NCBI GenBank assembly: GCA_002477625.1
Contig: DLQQ01000077.1
Span: forward strand, 39,984-61,530
Reading direction: 5' to 3'
DNA length: 21,547 nucleotides
Source: Candidatus Arcticimaribacter sp. UBA7428
GTDB lineage: Bacteria > Bacteroidota > Bacteroidia > Flavobacteriales > Flavobacteriaceae
This document shows, piece after piece, positions 1-9,525 of the stretch. A program made the position numbers and the translations under genes. The notes beneath the pieces were generated by a model. The model was not told the origin of the DNA, did not search any database, and was given only the letters and a program-made list of their open reading frames with translations. Numbering within the stretch: position 1 is the first letter of the stretch; each line of letters begins with the position of its first letter.

Positions 1-1071
1 TCGGGAGTTGCAAAAGAACCCATTGAAGATTGGGAAAAATACAGAGAACAACTCGCTGGTTTGATAGGAAAAGATCAGAAAATGATTCGCCTTATTCACG
101 ATCGAGCTCGATCGGCTCCTAAGAAAATTGTATTTGCAGAAGCAGATCAATTGGACGTTCTCAAGGCTGCTCAAATTGTTATGGAAGAGGGTATTGGTCA
201 GCCTATACTTTTGGGTAGAAAAGACGTAATTTCTGATTTGATGCAATCGATTAACTTCCAAGAGGAGGTTTCAATTTTAGATCCAAAGAGTGATGAGCAA
301 TTAGAAATAAAAAGTAAATACGCCAACCTTTTTTGGAATGAACAGAAAAGAAAAGGAGTAACCTTATACGAAGCAGAATCATTGATGCGGGAGCGGAACT
401 ATTTTGCAGCAATGATGGTAAAAAATGGAGACGCAGATGCAATGCTTTCGGGATATTCGAGGAACTATGCATCCGTAATCAAACCCGTACTTGATGTTGT
501 TGGAAAAGACAAAGGGGTTTCGAAAATTGCCGCTACGAATATGATGTTGACTGATCGAGGACCGATTTTCATTTCGGACACCTCCATCAATATTGATCCA
601 ACGGCAAAAGAATTGGCTAAGATTGGCTTTATGACCTCTGAAATAGTGAAAATGTTTGGGATTAAACCTGTTATGGCGATGTTGTCGTTTACCAATTTTG
701 GATCTTCCAAACATCCCAATGCAGGAAAAGTAACCGATGCGGTAGCATACCTCCATCGATACTATCCCGATCTGGTTGTAGACGGTCCTTTACAGTCAGA
801 TTTTGCTTTAAATCGAGAGATGTTAGAAGAGCGCTTCCCTTTTTCAGAAATTGCTAAAAAGAATGTCAATACCTTGATTTTCCCAAATTTAGAATCTGCG
901 AATATCACCTATAAATTGATGAAAGAGTTGAATAAGAATCAATCAGTTGGACCTATTTTACTGGGATTAAAAGAACCCATTCACGTACTTCAATTAGGAG
1001 CCAGTGTCGATGAAATCGTCAATATGGCAGCAGTTGCTGTAATTGACGCGCAACAAAAGCAAAAAAGATGA
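1..1071 (+). CDS. maeB: NADP-dependent malic enzyme, C-terminal part (5' end outside window)
   Basis: This frame is open from base 1, so the gene is cut by the window edge; about 357 residues are visible. The first 20 or so codons (SGVAKEPIEDWEKYREQLAG) look like the end of the malic-enzyme NAD(P)-binding domain. The rest matches the phosphotransacetylase-like C-terminal domain of the large MaeB-type malic enzymes: KIVFAEAD near its start, DAMLSGYSRNYAS in the middle, and VDGPLQSDFALN and LIFPNLESANITYK towards the end. MaeB decarboxylates malate to pyruvate and makes NADPH in the cytoplasm; in the family the PTA-like domain is regulatory (acetyl-CoA sensing) rather than a working transferase. 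A TTG at 61 could be mistaken for a start, but the upstream codons continue the family sequence. The stop overlaps the ruvA start as ATGA. The main alternative, a stand-alone Pta, is less likely because of the malic-enzyme linker upstream. Confidence 0.9.
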   Translation, partial: SGVAKEPIEDWEKYREQLAGLIGKDQKMIRLIHDRARSAPKKIVFAEADQLDVLKAAQIVMEEGIGQPILLGRKDVISDLMQSINFQEEVSILDPKSDEQLEIKSKYANLFWNEQKRKGVTLYEAESLMRERNYFAAMMVKNGDADAMLSGYSRNYASVIKPVLDVVGKDKGVSKIAATNMMLTDRGPIFISDTSINIDPTAKELAKIGFMTSEIVKMFGIKPVMAMLSFTNFGSSKHPNAGKVTDAVAYLHRYYPDLVVDGPLQSDFALNREMLEERFPFSEIAKKNVNTLIFPNLESANITYKLMKELNKNQSVGPILLGLKEPIHVLQLGASVDEIVNMAAVAVIDAQQKQKR

Positions 1072-1649
1072 TTGCACAGATTAAAGGTAAATTAGTTGAA
1101 AAACATCCTACCCACGTTATTATAGACTGTAATGGTTTGGGGTATATGGTTCATATATCCTTACATACCTTCGGACAGCTGGGAGCCGACGAGTCCATCA
1201 AGCTGTATACACACCTCCAAGTCAAAGAAGATTCCCATACGTTGTTTGGTTTTTTTCAGCCCATTGAACGTACTGTTTTCAGGCTTTTAATCTCCATTTC
1301 GGGGATTGGTGCAAGTATAGCCCGAACCATGCTTTCGTCTATGTCACCCCAAGAAATTCAGCATGCTATTTTAAGTGAAAACTTAGCTGCAATTAAAGGG
1401 GTAAAAGGAATTGGTCTCAAGACCGCACAACGCGTTTTGATTGAGCTAAAAGACAAGGTTCAAAAAATCGAAGGGAATGATGAGATTCCTGTACTTCAAA
1501 GCAATAGAACCAAAGAAGAAACGTTATCAGCATTGGAAGTCCTTGGTTATCCAAGAAGACAATCTGAGAAAGTAGTTGATAACATCCTTCAAAGCACCCC
1601 AGATAGTTCTATTGAAGAGCTAATCAAAATCGCTTTGAATAAACTGTAA
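1068..1649 (+). CDS. ruvA: Holliday junction branch migration complex subunit RuvA
   Basis: RuvA binds four-way DNA junctions and loads the RuvB helicase for branch migration in recombinational repair. The 193-residue length is normal for the family. The N-terminal part (about 1-63, starting MIAQIKGKLVEK) is the OB-fold. Two helix-hairpin-helix motifs follow, around ISGIGASIARTML and VKGIGLKTAQRVLIELKDK. The C-terminal part (about 148-193, KEETLSALEVLGYP onward) is the small domain III that contacts RuvB. The ATG overlaps the maeB stop (ATGA), which suggests translational coupling, and sprA begins 7 nt downstream. ruvA next to sprA is a common arrangement in Flavobacteriia, as far as I know. 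Confidence 0.97.
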   Translation: MIAQIKGKLVEKHPTHVIIDCNGLGYMVHISLHTFGQLGADESIKLYTHLQVKEDSHTLFGFFQPIERTVFRLLISISGIGASIARTMLSSMSPQEIQHAILSENLAAIKGVKGIGLKTAQRVLIELKDKVQKIEGNDEIPVLQSNRTKEETLSALEVLGYPRRQSEKVVDNILQSTPDSSIEELIKIALNKL

Positions 1650-1656
1650 AAACCCT

Positions 1657-4600
1657 TTGGTTAGAACAAAGCGTACCTTTTTTTATATTCTTCGCCTCAG
1701 CATATTAGTAGCCTTTTTACTAGGTTTTACTTCTATTGCTACACTGTACGGTCAAGACTCAGCCGACTCTACTTCTGAGTTGGGTAACATTGCTTTTCCT
1801 CAAAACGACAGTCCATTAGATCATTACATTTACGATACCGAACGGGAAGTTTATGTTTATGTTCAATCCGATGGCAATTATCCTTTAAACACTCCTTTGG
1901 TTCTTTCTCCAAAAGAATATGAGCGCTTGGTTCTTAAGGAACAGATGAACGCCTATTTCAAAGACAAGGTAAGTACCATTTCTCAAAAAAAAGGGAGTAT
2001 TCAAGATTCTGCTCAAAGAGATCTCTTGCCAGAATTATATGTGAATTCGAAATTTTTCACTTCTATTTTTGGGGGAAATGAAATTGATGTAACCCCCCAG
2101 GGTTCTATTGGAATTGATTTGGGAGCACGCTACCAAAAAACAGATAATCCTGCATTTTCTCCCAGAAACAGGAGAAATTTTGGGTTTGATTTTGATCAAC
2201 GGATCAGTTTAAGCTTATTAGGAAAAATTGGTGAACGCCTACAAATCACAGCCAATTACGATACCGAATCAACTTTTGATTTTCAAAATTTAGTTAAATT
2301 AGAATTCAACCCACCCAAAGTAAATGAGCTGAAAGACTATTTACCCACTTCCATTAAAGAAAAAAAAGAAGCCTTAGAAGGTAGAGCAGATCAGGTGATT
2401 GACAAAGTCTCGGGATTTGCAGATAAGGTAAACGACAAGGTTACTGCAATAGAAGACAAAATATCTGGAGTTCAAGACAAGGTCTCGGCTGTTCAAAATA
2501 AGGCAAGCGAGTATCAAAATAAAATCAATGATTTTCTAAATAAACCTGCTTCTGAAGATGCTATTTTACAAAACATTGATATTGGAAATGTCAGTATGCC
2601 GCTCAACAGCACTCTTATTTCTGGCGCACAAAGCCTTATGGGAGTTAAGGCTGAGGTTAAATTTGGTCGCACCAACATTACTGGAGTTTTTGCAGAACAA
2701 CGTTCACAGGCACAATCTGTAATTGCACAAGGAGGGGGAACATTACAAGAGTTCGATTTATTTGCACTAGATTATGAAGCAGATCGTCACTTCTTTTTGG
2801 CTCATTATTTTAGAGACAATTACGATGCCTTTTTAAAAAATTATCCCTACATCAATTCTCCTATTCAAATTACTCGAGTTGAGGTTTGGGTTACAAACCG
2901 CCAATCTCAAACTAATAATATCAGAAACATCATCGCACTTCAAGATTTGGGAGAAGCTGATCCGAGTAACACCAAGGTAGATGAACTGAACAGTTCTTTT
3001 TTTAACGTACCAACCCCCCTTGGAATTCCGGCTAATGAGGCCAATAAACTAGATCCAGATGCGAGTGCAGCGGGATCTTTTCTTACCGATGCGATTCGGG
3101 ATGTTGCAACCGTACCTAATGGTTTTGGTCCACTGAATGGTAGAATTAAAGAAGGATTTGATTATGCCGTATTGGAAAGTGCCAGAAAATTACAAACAAC
3201 AGAATATTCCCTGAATCCTCAGCTTGGATATATCTCCTTAAACCAACGTTTGAGTAACGACGAAATATTAGGAGTTGCCTTTCAATTCACATTCCAAGGA
3301 AAAGTATACCAAGTAGGAGAGTTTGCAAACGGAGGTATTGAGGGCACTTCAATCGTTGCAAGTAGCACTCAAAATCAAGTTCCCACCGTAGCTACAAATA
3401 ACCTTGTTGTGAAATTATTGAAGAGTACAATCACCGATGTTCGTCAGCCTGTTTGGGATCTGATGATGAAGAATATTTACAACACAGGAGCTTTTCAATT
3501 GGAACAAGAAGACTTTCGATTGAATATTTTGTATTCCGACCCTTCACCAATCAATTATTTGCCTGCTGTTGATGCTTCGATCTGGCCAGAAGCATTAAAA
3601 AACCAAATCCTATTGCGCACACTGAACTTAGATCGTCTGAATTTATACAACGATCCCGAGCCAGAAGGTGACGGGTTTTTTGATTTTGTTCCAGGAATAA
3701 CAGTGGATCCACAATATGGAAGAATTATTTTTCCAACGATTGAACCTTTTGGAGAAACCATCTTCAAACTTTTGGATAATCCAGATGCGTCTAACGAGCA
3801 ATATGAAAATGAACTGACCTATAATACCAATCAAGCAAAGTATGTATTTCGGGACATGTATGCGCTTACACAGGCCGCAGCTCTAGAGACTTCAGAACAG
3901 AATAAGTATCAAATCAAAGGACGCTACAAATCAGCTGGAGGAGATGGAATTGCTATTGGGGCTTTTAATGTTCCAAGAGGGTCAGTTACCGTAACTGCTG
4001 GAGGTCGGGTTTTGCAAGAAGGTTTAGACTATACCGTAAACTACCAAATCGGACGAGTAAAAATTTTAGATCCAGCCCTAGAAGCTTCCAATGTCCCCAT
4101 TCAGATTTCAGTTGAAAACAATTCTTTTTTTGGGCAACAAAACAAGCGCTTTTCAGGTTTTGATATTGTACACCAATTCAACAACAACTTTGTGATTGGT
4201 GGAACCTTGATCAATTTAAGTGAAAACCCATTGACTCAAAAAGCGAATTATGGGACAGAGCCCGTAAACAATACCATGATGGGGATTAATACTAATTTCT
4301 CAACAGAACTTCCTTTCTTAACCCGATTGGTCAATAAACTTCCAAATATTGAAACAACTGCTCCTTCACGGATTTCGTTTCGCGGAGAAGTAGCCACCTT
4401 TATCGCTGGAGATCCCAGAAACACCCAGCTGGAAGGAGAAACTAATGTTTATTTAGACGATTTTGAAGGCGCTCAAACCAACGTTGATGTTAAAGGGTTT
4501 TTTGCATGGAGTCTTGCGAGTGTTCCCTCTGAAGGATTTGAAGGTTCAGATGCAGGAGTAGATGATTTGTCAGCGGGTCACAACCGTGCTAAACTTGCTT

Positions 4601-7600
4601 GGTATAGTGTCGATCCGATTTTTTACACCTCACAGTCTCGTCCACAGGGAATCGGAAATGATGATATCTCGTTGAATACTACACGTCGTATTTTTATCAA
4701 TGAAATTTTCCCAGAACAAGACTTAGTTCAAGGACAATCGACTTTTCAGCCCACACTAGACTTAGCTTATTTTCCTCAAGAAAAAGGACCTTACAATAAT
4801 CAAGAAATGAACACCTTTCTTGCAAATCCCAATAAGAATTGGGGGGGTGTCATGCGTTCGATTAATGCCACAAACTTTGAACAATCCAATGTAGAGTTTA
4901 TAGAATTTTGGTTGCTGGATACTTTTACAGAATTAGAAACCCCTGATCAAGATCTTGGATCCTTGGTTTTTCATCTGGGCAATATTTCTGAAGATGTTCT
5001 AAAAGATGGTCGTAAACAATATGAAAATGGCTTACCGGGATCTGAACCTGCTGCAACCAATGAAAGTAATTGGGGAAAAACACCTGCAGCTCAATCCTTA
5101 CTCTATGCGTTTAATACGATTGAAGAAGACCGCTTGTTACAAGATGTCGGTTTTGACGGCTTGAATGATGCCGAAGAACGTTTAGTTTATCCAAACGGAC
5201 CAATTGACGACCCTGCTGGAGATAATTACGAGTATTTTGTTCAGGCTTCGGGAGGAATCGTGGATCGTTATAAAAACTACAATGGAACGGAAGGAAACTC
5301 ACCCATTGCTTTTTCAGACACCAATCGAGGGAGTACTGCAGAGCCCGATACCGAAGACATCAACCGCGATCAAACCATGAATACGATTGACAGCTACTTT
5401 GAATATCGTGTTCCAATTTCAAAAAACATGACGGTTGGGAATCATCCTTTTATTACCGATGTTCGTGAAAATGTAACTGTTGATCTTCCCAATGGACAAC
5501 AACTTACTTCTCGATGGATTCAGTTTAAAGTACCCATAGATAAACGTTACTATCAAGGAACAAGTTTCAACACCTACTTCGACAACATCAATGGAATTGA
5601 AGATTTACGTTCGATTCGCTTTATGCGAATGGTTTTAAGTGAATTTGAAACGCCTGTAGTGTTTAGGTTTGGGACTCTAGACTTGGTTCGTGGCGACTGG
5701 AGACGTTACAACCAATCATTGAATGAAACGGTAGTGGCTAATGCAAATACCACAGTGGATATTAGTACAGTTAATGTTCTAGAGAACGAAAACAGGGTTC
5801 CCATTAATTATGTTTTACCCCCCGAGATACAACGAGAACAAATCAACAACAACAACACCATTGTTCGACAAAACGAACAATCGCTCTCCTTTCGAATTTG
5901 TGATTTACAACCGATGGATTCTCGTGGGATCTACAAAAGCGTTGAAGTTGATTTAAGACAATATAAGAAACTGAAAATGTTCTTGCATGCAGAATCTGTG
6001 CAAGGTCAAACTCCATTGCCTGGCGAAGGAACACAAGACGAATACGACAAGCGCATGGTTGCCTTTATTCGAATTGGTACAGATTACAAAGACAATTACT
6101 ATCAAATTGAAGTACCGCTGAAACCATCTTCTATTATGGAAGGTGCCTCCAATAAATTAAGCGCGCAAGAGGTTTGGCAACCCGACTTCAATTCTATTGA
6201 CGTTCCGATTGAAATATTATCAAAACTCAAGGCGGCAAGTATTGGAAAGATTTCTAATGGCGCAATTTATTATGATGAAGATCTAAATGTTATTGATGAG
6301 TTTACTCCAATTAGTTCTCTTCCTGGGGATAAAAGATATAAGTTTTCGGTACGAGGAAATCCTTCATTGGGATCAATAAAGACCATGATGATTGGTGTTA
6401 AAAACCCTTCTCAAACCATAGGCGATGTGCTGTGTGGTGAAGTCTGGTTTAACGAATTGCGGATTGCTGGAATTGATAGCCAAGGTGGATGGGCTGCTAT
6501 TGGGGCGCTCGATGCTAACCTAGCTGATTTTGCAACAATAAGCGCTTCAGGACGTATGTCTACTATTGGTTTTGGATCTATTGAACAGTCGCCAAATGAA
6601 CGGAGTAGAGAAGACCTAGCACAATACGATTTTGTAACGAATGTCAATGTAGGACAATTGTTACCTAAGAAATGGGGCGTACAAATTCCATTAAACTACA
6701 ATGTAGGGGCAACACAAATCACTCCCGAATACGACCCTTTTTATCAAGACTTACGTCTAAAAGATCGTTTGGCAACAGCTACGAGTAAGTCCCAGCGCGA
6801 TACCATAAGAAATCAAGCAATTGATTATACCGAAAGAAAAAGCATCAGCCTTATTGGAGTTCGGAAGAATGGTGGTGCCGCCAAGGCTCGTTTTTATAAT
6901 CTAGAAAACCTTGATTTTTCTTACGCCTATAATGAGTTTTCTCACCGGGATTATGAAATTCAAAACCAGTCCAATAAAACGGTTGCCCTTTCGGCAAATT
7001 ACAATTATGGTTTCTCTCCTGTAGAGATCACTCCTTTTAAAAAGATCAAAGCCCTCAATCGAAAAAAATACTGGCAGTGGCTTCGAGAAATAAACTTCAA
7101 TCTAGTACCGAACAACATAGCGATCAGCTCTAAAATCGATCGCTTGTTCAATAGCCAGCAGTTTAGAGAAGTGTATACGGAAGGAGTAGACAGTTCGCAA
7201 CAGCTCGCTCTACCGGATTTGCAACAGCGGAACTTTTTATTCGATTGGACCTACAGCATCAACCACAACATTACCCGATCCTTGAAAATGAATTTTACTG
7301 CTTCGAGTAATAATATAGTCCGAAACTATTATCAAGAAAATAATGAAGGCGCTACTACTGTAGATAAAAGCAAGAATATCTGGGATGGTCTTTGGGATGT
7401 TGGAGATCCCAACAGGCATTTCCAAGCCTTAACCTTGAACTATAAACTACCGTTCAAGTACATTCCGTTTTTGAGTTTTATTGATGCGAATTATAGCTAT
7501 ACCGGCGATTTTAGTTGGCAACGTGGGTCAGATGTCTTGGCTGATGTTGAAGATCTAGACGGTAATGTTTTGGGCATTGTTAATACAGTTCAAAATGCCA

Positions 7601-9102
7601 ATACACAAACCCTAAACGGTTCGATCTCCATGGATCGAATTTATAGAATCTTTGGAATTCAAAAGAATCAAAAAAGCATAAGACAAATTCTTTCTAAAAA
7701 AGAAACCGATCCCAATGCCCCAGAGGGAAAGAAAAAGCCTAAAAAGAAGAAGAATAAGAAAGTACTACGCTCGGTAGCGGATGTGCTTTCGATAATGAAG
7801 CGGGTACAGTTTACGTATAGCGAAAACAACGGTAAGGTATTACCAGGCTATTTACCGACTCTCGGCTTTGGTGGAACTTTACAGCCGACAGCAGCGTTTA
7901 CCTTTGGAAGTCAGGCCGACATTCGCTATGAAGTAGCCCGAAATGGTTGGTTGACCGATTATCCAGATTTCAATCAGCAATTTACGCAGGTCCACAACAA
8001 TCAATTAAAAATAACAGGGCAATTGGATTTTGGAAAAGGCTTGTTGATCGATTTAACTGCTGAACGAAATTTTTCTGAAAACTTATCTGAAAACTTCTCT
8101 GTTGTAGATGGCTCCTATGTCCCTTTAAATCCAAACAGCTATGGAAACTTTGGGATGTCGACCTTACTCATTAGAACAGCCTTCAACAAGCCTTCAGGTT
8201 CTTTTAATCCCAATTTTGAAAAATTCAGAAAACACCGTCTGGTTGTGGCGCAGCGTTTAGCGTCAGCAGCAGGAATTCCACTTACCGATGTAGACGAAGA
8301 GGGCTTTCCGAGAGGTTATGGGAAATCGAGCCAATCGGTTGTTATTCCTGCTTTTCTAGCAGCCTATTCTGGATCTTCTGCAGAACAGATATCCTTAGAT
8401 CCGATTAAGAAAACACCTTTACCCAACTGGAATTTGAAATATACAGGTTTGATGAATATTAAATCTCTAAAGAAAATATTCAATCGATTTTCTCTCACAC
8501 ATGCCTACCGTTCGAGTTATACAATCAATAATTTTCAAACGAATTTAGACTATGATCCTTCGATTCCCGACCAAGTAGATGATGGTGGAAATTTTATTCC
8601 CTCAACCCTATTTTCTAATCTGAATTTAGTAGAGCAGTTCAACCCCCTTATTCGGATTGATTTAGAATTGAAAAACTCGTTTAAGTTTTTAGCAGAACTC
8701 AAAACAGACCGCGCTCTTTCTTTAAGTTTAGATAATAATTTATTGACCGAATCAAGTGGGCAAGAATATATTGTTGGAATGGGGTATCGCCTCAAAGATT
8801 TGCGCTTTAATACTCGAATTGGTGGCAGAAGAAAAACATTGAAAGGAGATTTGAATATAAAAGCAGATTTATCGTACAGAAACAACATCACTGTTTTGAG
8901 AAACTTGGAAATAAACGACAATCAAGTAACCGCAGGACAGACCCTGTGGTCTATCAAATTAACTGCCGATTACGCTTTGTCAAGAAACCTAACAAGTCAG
9001 TTCTTTTACGATCATAATTTCTCGGAATTTGCAATTTCCTCTGCTTTTCCACAAACCTCAATTCGATCCGGGATAAGCATTCGATATAATTTTGGTAATT
9101 GA
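1657..9102 (+). CDS. sprA: Type IX secretion system outer-membrane translocon SprA (Sov)
   Basis: SprA is the very large outer-membrane beta-barrel through which T9SS cargo crosses; it is also needed for gliding in gliding Flavobacteriia. The protein has 2481 residues, usual for the family. A signal peptide spans about residues 1-33 (TKRTFFYILRLSILVAFLLG, then ATLYGQD). Family blocks visible include FDFQNLVKLEF (209-217), IGNVSMPLNSTLISGAQSL (from 309), VAQGGGTLQEFDLFALDYEADRHF, YGRIIFPTIEPFGE, NVYLDDFEGAQTN (930 on), and a C-terminus rich in alternating strands ending SIRYNFGN. Residues 221-300 form a charged heptad-repeat insert and 2025-2035 is a lysine cluster. The start is taken as TTG 1657: an in-frame TGA lies at 1636, no ATG or GTG lies between, and the signal peptide follows at once. 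The gap to ruvA is only 7 nt, so it is probably co-transcribed. Confidence 0.96.
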   Translation: MVRTKRTFFYILRLSILVAFLLGFTSIATLYGQDSADSTSELGNIAFPQNDSPLDHYIYDTEREVYVYVQSDGNYPLNTPLVLSPKEYERLVLKEQMNAYFKDKVSTISQKKGSIQDSAQRDLLPELYVNSKFFTSIFGGNEIDVTPQGSIGIDLGARYQKTDNPAFSPRNRRNFGFDFDQRISLSLLGKIGERLQITANYDTESTFDFQNLVKLEFNPPKVNELKDYLPTSIKEKKEALEGRADQVIDKVSGFADKVNDKVTAIEDKISGVQDKVSAVQNKASEYQNKINDFLNKPASEDAILQNIDIGNVSMPLNSTLISGAQSLMGVKAEVKFGRTNITGVFAEQRSQAQSVIAQGGGTLQEFDLFALDYEADRHFFLAHYFRDNYDAFLKNYPYINSPIQITRVEVWVTNRQSQTNNIRNIIALQDLGEADPSNTKVDELNSSFFNVPTPLGIPANEANKLDPDASAAGSFLTDAIRDVATVPNGFGPLNGRIKEGFDYAVLESARKLQTTEYSLNPQLGYISLNQRLSNDEILGVAFQFTFQGKVYQVGEFANGGIEGTSIVASSTQNQVPTVATNNLVVKLLKSTITDVRQPVWDLMMKNIYNTGAFQLEQEDFRLNILYSDPSPINYLPAVDASIWPEALKNQILLRTLNLDRLNLYNDPEPEGDGFFDFVPGITVDPQYGRIIFPTIEPFGETIFKLLDNPDASNEQYENELTYNTNQAKYVFRDMYALTQAAALETSEQNKYQIKGRYKSAGGDGIAIGAFNVPRGSVTVTAGGRVLQEGLDYTVNYQIGRVKILDPALEASNVPIQISVENNSFFGQQNKRFSGFDIVHQFNNNFVIGGTLINLSENPLTQKANYGTEPVNNTMMGINTNFSTELPFLTRLVNKLPNIETTAPSRISFRGEVATFIAGDPRNTQLEGETNVYLDDFEGAQTNVDVKGFFAWSLASVPSEGFEGSDAGVDDLSAGHNRAKLAWYSVDPIFYTSQSRPQGIGNDDISLNTTRRIFINEIFPEQDLVQGQSTFQPTLDLAYFPQEKGPYNNQEMNTFLANPNKNWGGVMRSINATNFEQSNVEFIEFWLLDTFTELETPDQDLGSLVFHLGNISEDVLKDGRKQYENGLPGSEPAATNESNWGKTPAAQSLLYAFNTIEEDRLLQDVGFDGLNDAEERLVYPNGPIDDPAGDNYEYFVQASGGIVDRYKNYNGTEGNSPIAFSDTNRGSTAEPDTEDINRDQTMNTIDSYFEYRVPISKNMTVGNHPFITDVRENVTVDLPNGQQLTSRWIQFKVPIDKRYYQGTSFNTYFDNINGIEDLRSIRFMRMVLSEFETPVVFRFGTLDLVRGDWRRYNQSLNETVVANANTTVDISTVNVLENENRVPINYVLPPEIQREQINNNNTIVRQNEQSLSFRICDLQPMDSRGIYKSVEVDLRQYKKLKMFLHAESVQGQTPLPGEGTQDEYDKRMVAFIRIGTDYKDNYYQIEVPLKPSSIMEGASNKLSAQEVWQPDFNSIDVPIEILSKLKAASIGKISNGAIYYDEDLNVIDEFTPISSLPGDKRYKFSVRGNPSLGSIKTMMIGVKNPSQTIGDVLCGEVWFNELRIAGIDSQGGWAAIGALDANLADFATISASGRMSTIGFGSIEQSPNERSREDLAQYDFVTNVNVGQLLPKKWGVQIPLNYNVGATQITPEYDPFYQDLRLKDRLATATSKSQRDTIRNQAIDYTERKSISLIGVRKNGGAAKARFYNLENLDFSYAYNEFSHRDYEIQNQSNKTVALSANYNYGFSPVEITPFKKIKALNRKKYWQWLREINFNLVPNNIAISSKIDRLFNSQQFREVYTEGVDSSQQLALPDLQQRNFLFDWTYSINHNITRSLKMNFTASSNNIVRNYYQENNEGATTVDKSKNIWDGLWDVGDPNRHFQALTLNYKLPFKYIPFLSFIDANYSYTGDFSWQRGSDVLADVEDLDGNVLGIVNTVQNANTQTLNGSISMDRIYRIFGIQKNQKSIRQILSKKETDPNAPEGKKKPKKKKNKKVLRSVADVLSIMKRVQFTYSENNGKVLPGYLPTLGFGGTLQPTAAFTFGSQADIRYEVARNGWLTDYPDFNQQFTQVHNNQLKITGQLDFGKGLLIDLTAERNFSENLSENFSVVDGSYVPLNPNSYGNFGMSTLLIRTAFNKPSGSFNPNFEKFRKHRLVVAQRLASAAGIPLTDVDEEGFPRGYGKSSQSVVIPAFLAAYSGSSAEQISLDPIKKTPLPNWNLKYTGLMNIKSLKKIFNRFSLTHAYRSSYTINNFQTNLDYDPSIPDQVDDGGNFIPSTLFSNLNLVEQFNPLIRIDLELKNSFKFLAELKTDRALSLSLDNNLLTESSGQEYIVGMGYRLKDLRFNTRIGGRRKTLKGDLNIKADLSYRNNITVLRNLEINDNQVTAGQTLWSIKLTADYALSRNLTSQFFYDHNFSEFAISSAFPQTSIRSGISIRYNFGN
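2317..2556 (+). repeat. Heptad-repeat (coiled-coil-like) insert inside SprA
   Basis: SprA residues about 221-300 are hydrophilic and strongly patterned. Successive seven-residue units read AIEDKIS, GVQDKVS, AVQNKAS and EYQNKIN, preceded by looser DKV units. Hydrophobic residues recur at two positions of each unit, as in an amphipathic helix or coiled coil. This segment separates the KLEF strand from the IGNVSMPLN block, which I recall as nearly contiguous in other SprA proteins. Confidence 0.75.
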
Positions 9103-9124
9103 TCGGGAGAATCTGCTATATTTG
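9092..9124 (+). promoter_or_regulatory. Candidate Bacteroidota promoter for gcvH
   Basis: TATATTTG at 9117-9124 matches the Bacteroidota -7 consensus TAnnTTTG exactly. A TTG at 9092-9094 lies 22 nt upstream, within the spacing reported for Flavobacterium promoters. It sits across the sprA stop (9102), and gcvH starts 20 nt after the box, so gcvH is probably transcribed separately from sprA. Confidence 0.6.
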
Positions 9125-9144
9125 TTTTTTTAAACAAAGAATAA

Positions 9145-9525
9145 ATGAATACACCCGATACGTTACACTACACCAAAGACCACGAATGGATTTCTATTGA
9201 AGATGGAATTGCAACGGTTGGCATTACCGATTTTGCTCAAAGTGAATTGGGTGACATTGTATATGTAGAAGTAGAAACCCTAGATGAACAAATAGGAATC
9301 ACAGAGGTTTTTGGCACAGTAGAGGCTGTAAAAACCGTTTCCGATCTTTTTATGCCTCTTTCTGGTACTATTATCGAATTCAATGAATCACTAGAAGACG
9401 AGCCAGAAATGGTAAACGAAGATCCTTACGGTAAAGGGTGGATGATCAAAATTAAATTGGACAACCCAGCAGAAGCTAGTGAACTTTTGGAAGCGGCAGC
9501 ATACAAAGAATTGATTGGTGCCTAG
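9145..9525 (+). CDS. gcvH: Glycine cleavage system H protein
   Basis: GcvH is the lipoylated carrier that shuttles the aminomethyl group between the P, T and L proteins of the glycine cleavage complex in the cytoplasm. The length of 126 residues is typical. The family pattern is clear: HYTKDHEWISIEDG at the start, VGITDFAQSELGDIVYVE, then the lipoylation site GTVEAVKTVSDL with Lys63 as the modified residue, and a conserved NEDPYGKGWMIKI block near 92-104. An ATG lies 20 nt after a TAnnTTTG box. The 3' end overlaps the start of the VanZ-like gene by up to 11 nt. No other gcv gene is in the window. Confidence 0.97.
   Translation: MNTPDTLHYTKDHEWISIEDGIATVGITDFAQSELGDIVYVEVETLDEQIGITEVFGTVEAVKTVSDLFMPLSGTIIEFNESLEDEPEMVNEDPYGKGWMIKIKLDNPAEASELLEAAAYKELIGA

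Noticed and set aside
379..756. Minus-strand reading frame of about 125 codons opposite maeB, with others of 60-127 codons across the window (for example 8550-8921 and 10873-11256).
   Set aside because: They lie opposite well-recognised genes, have low-complexity or implausible protein sequences, and show no family motifs; the one opposite the tonB pseudogene only mirrors its repeats.
2395..2550. Repetitive DNA in sprA as a CRISPR-like or tandem-repeat array.
   Set aside because: The repeats are protein-level heptads with divergent DNA and an unbroken reading frame; there are no spacers.
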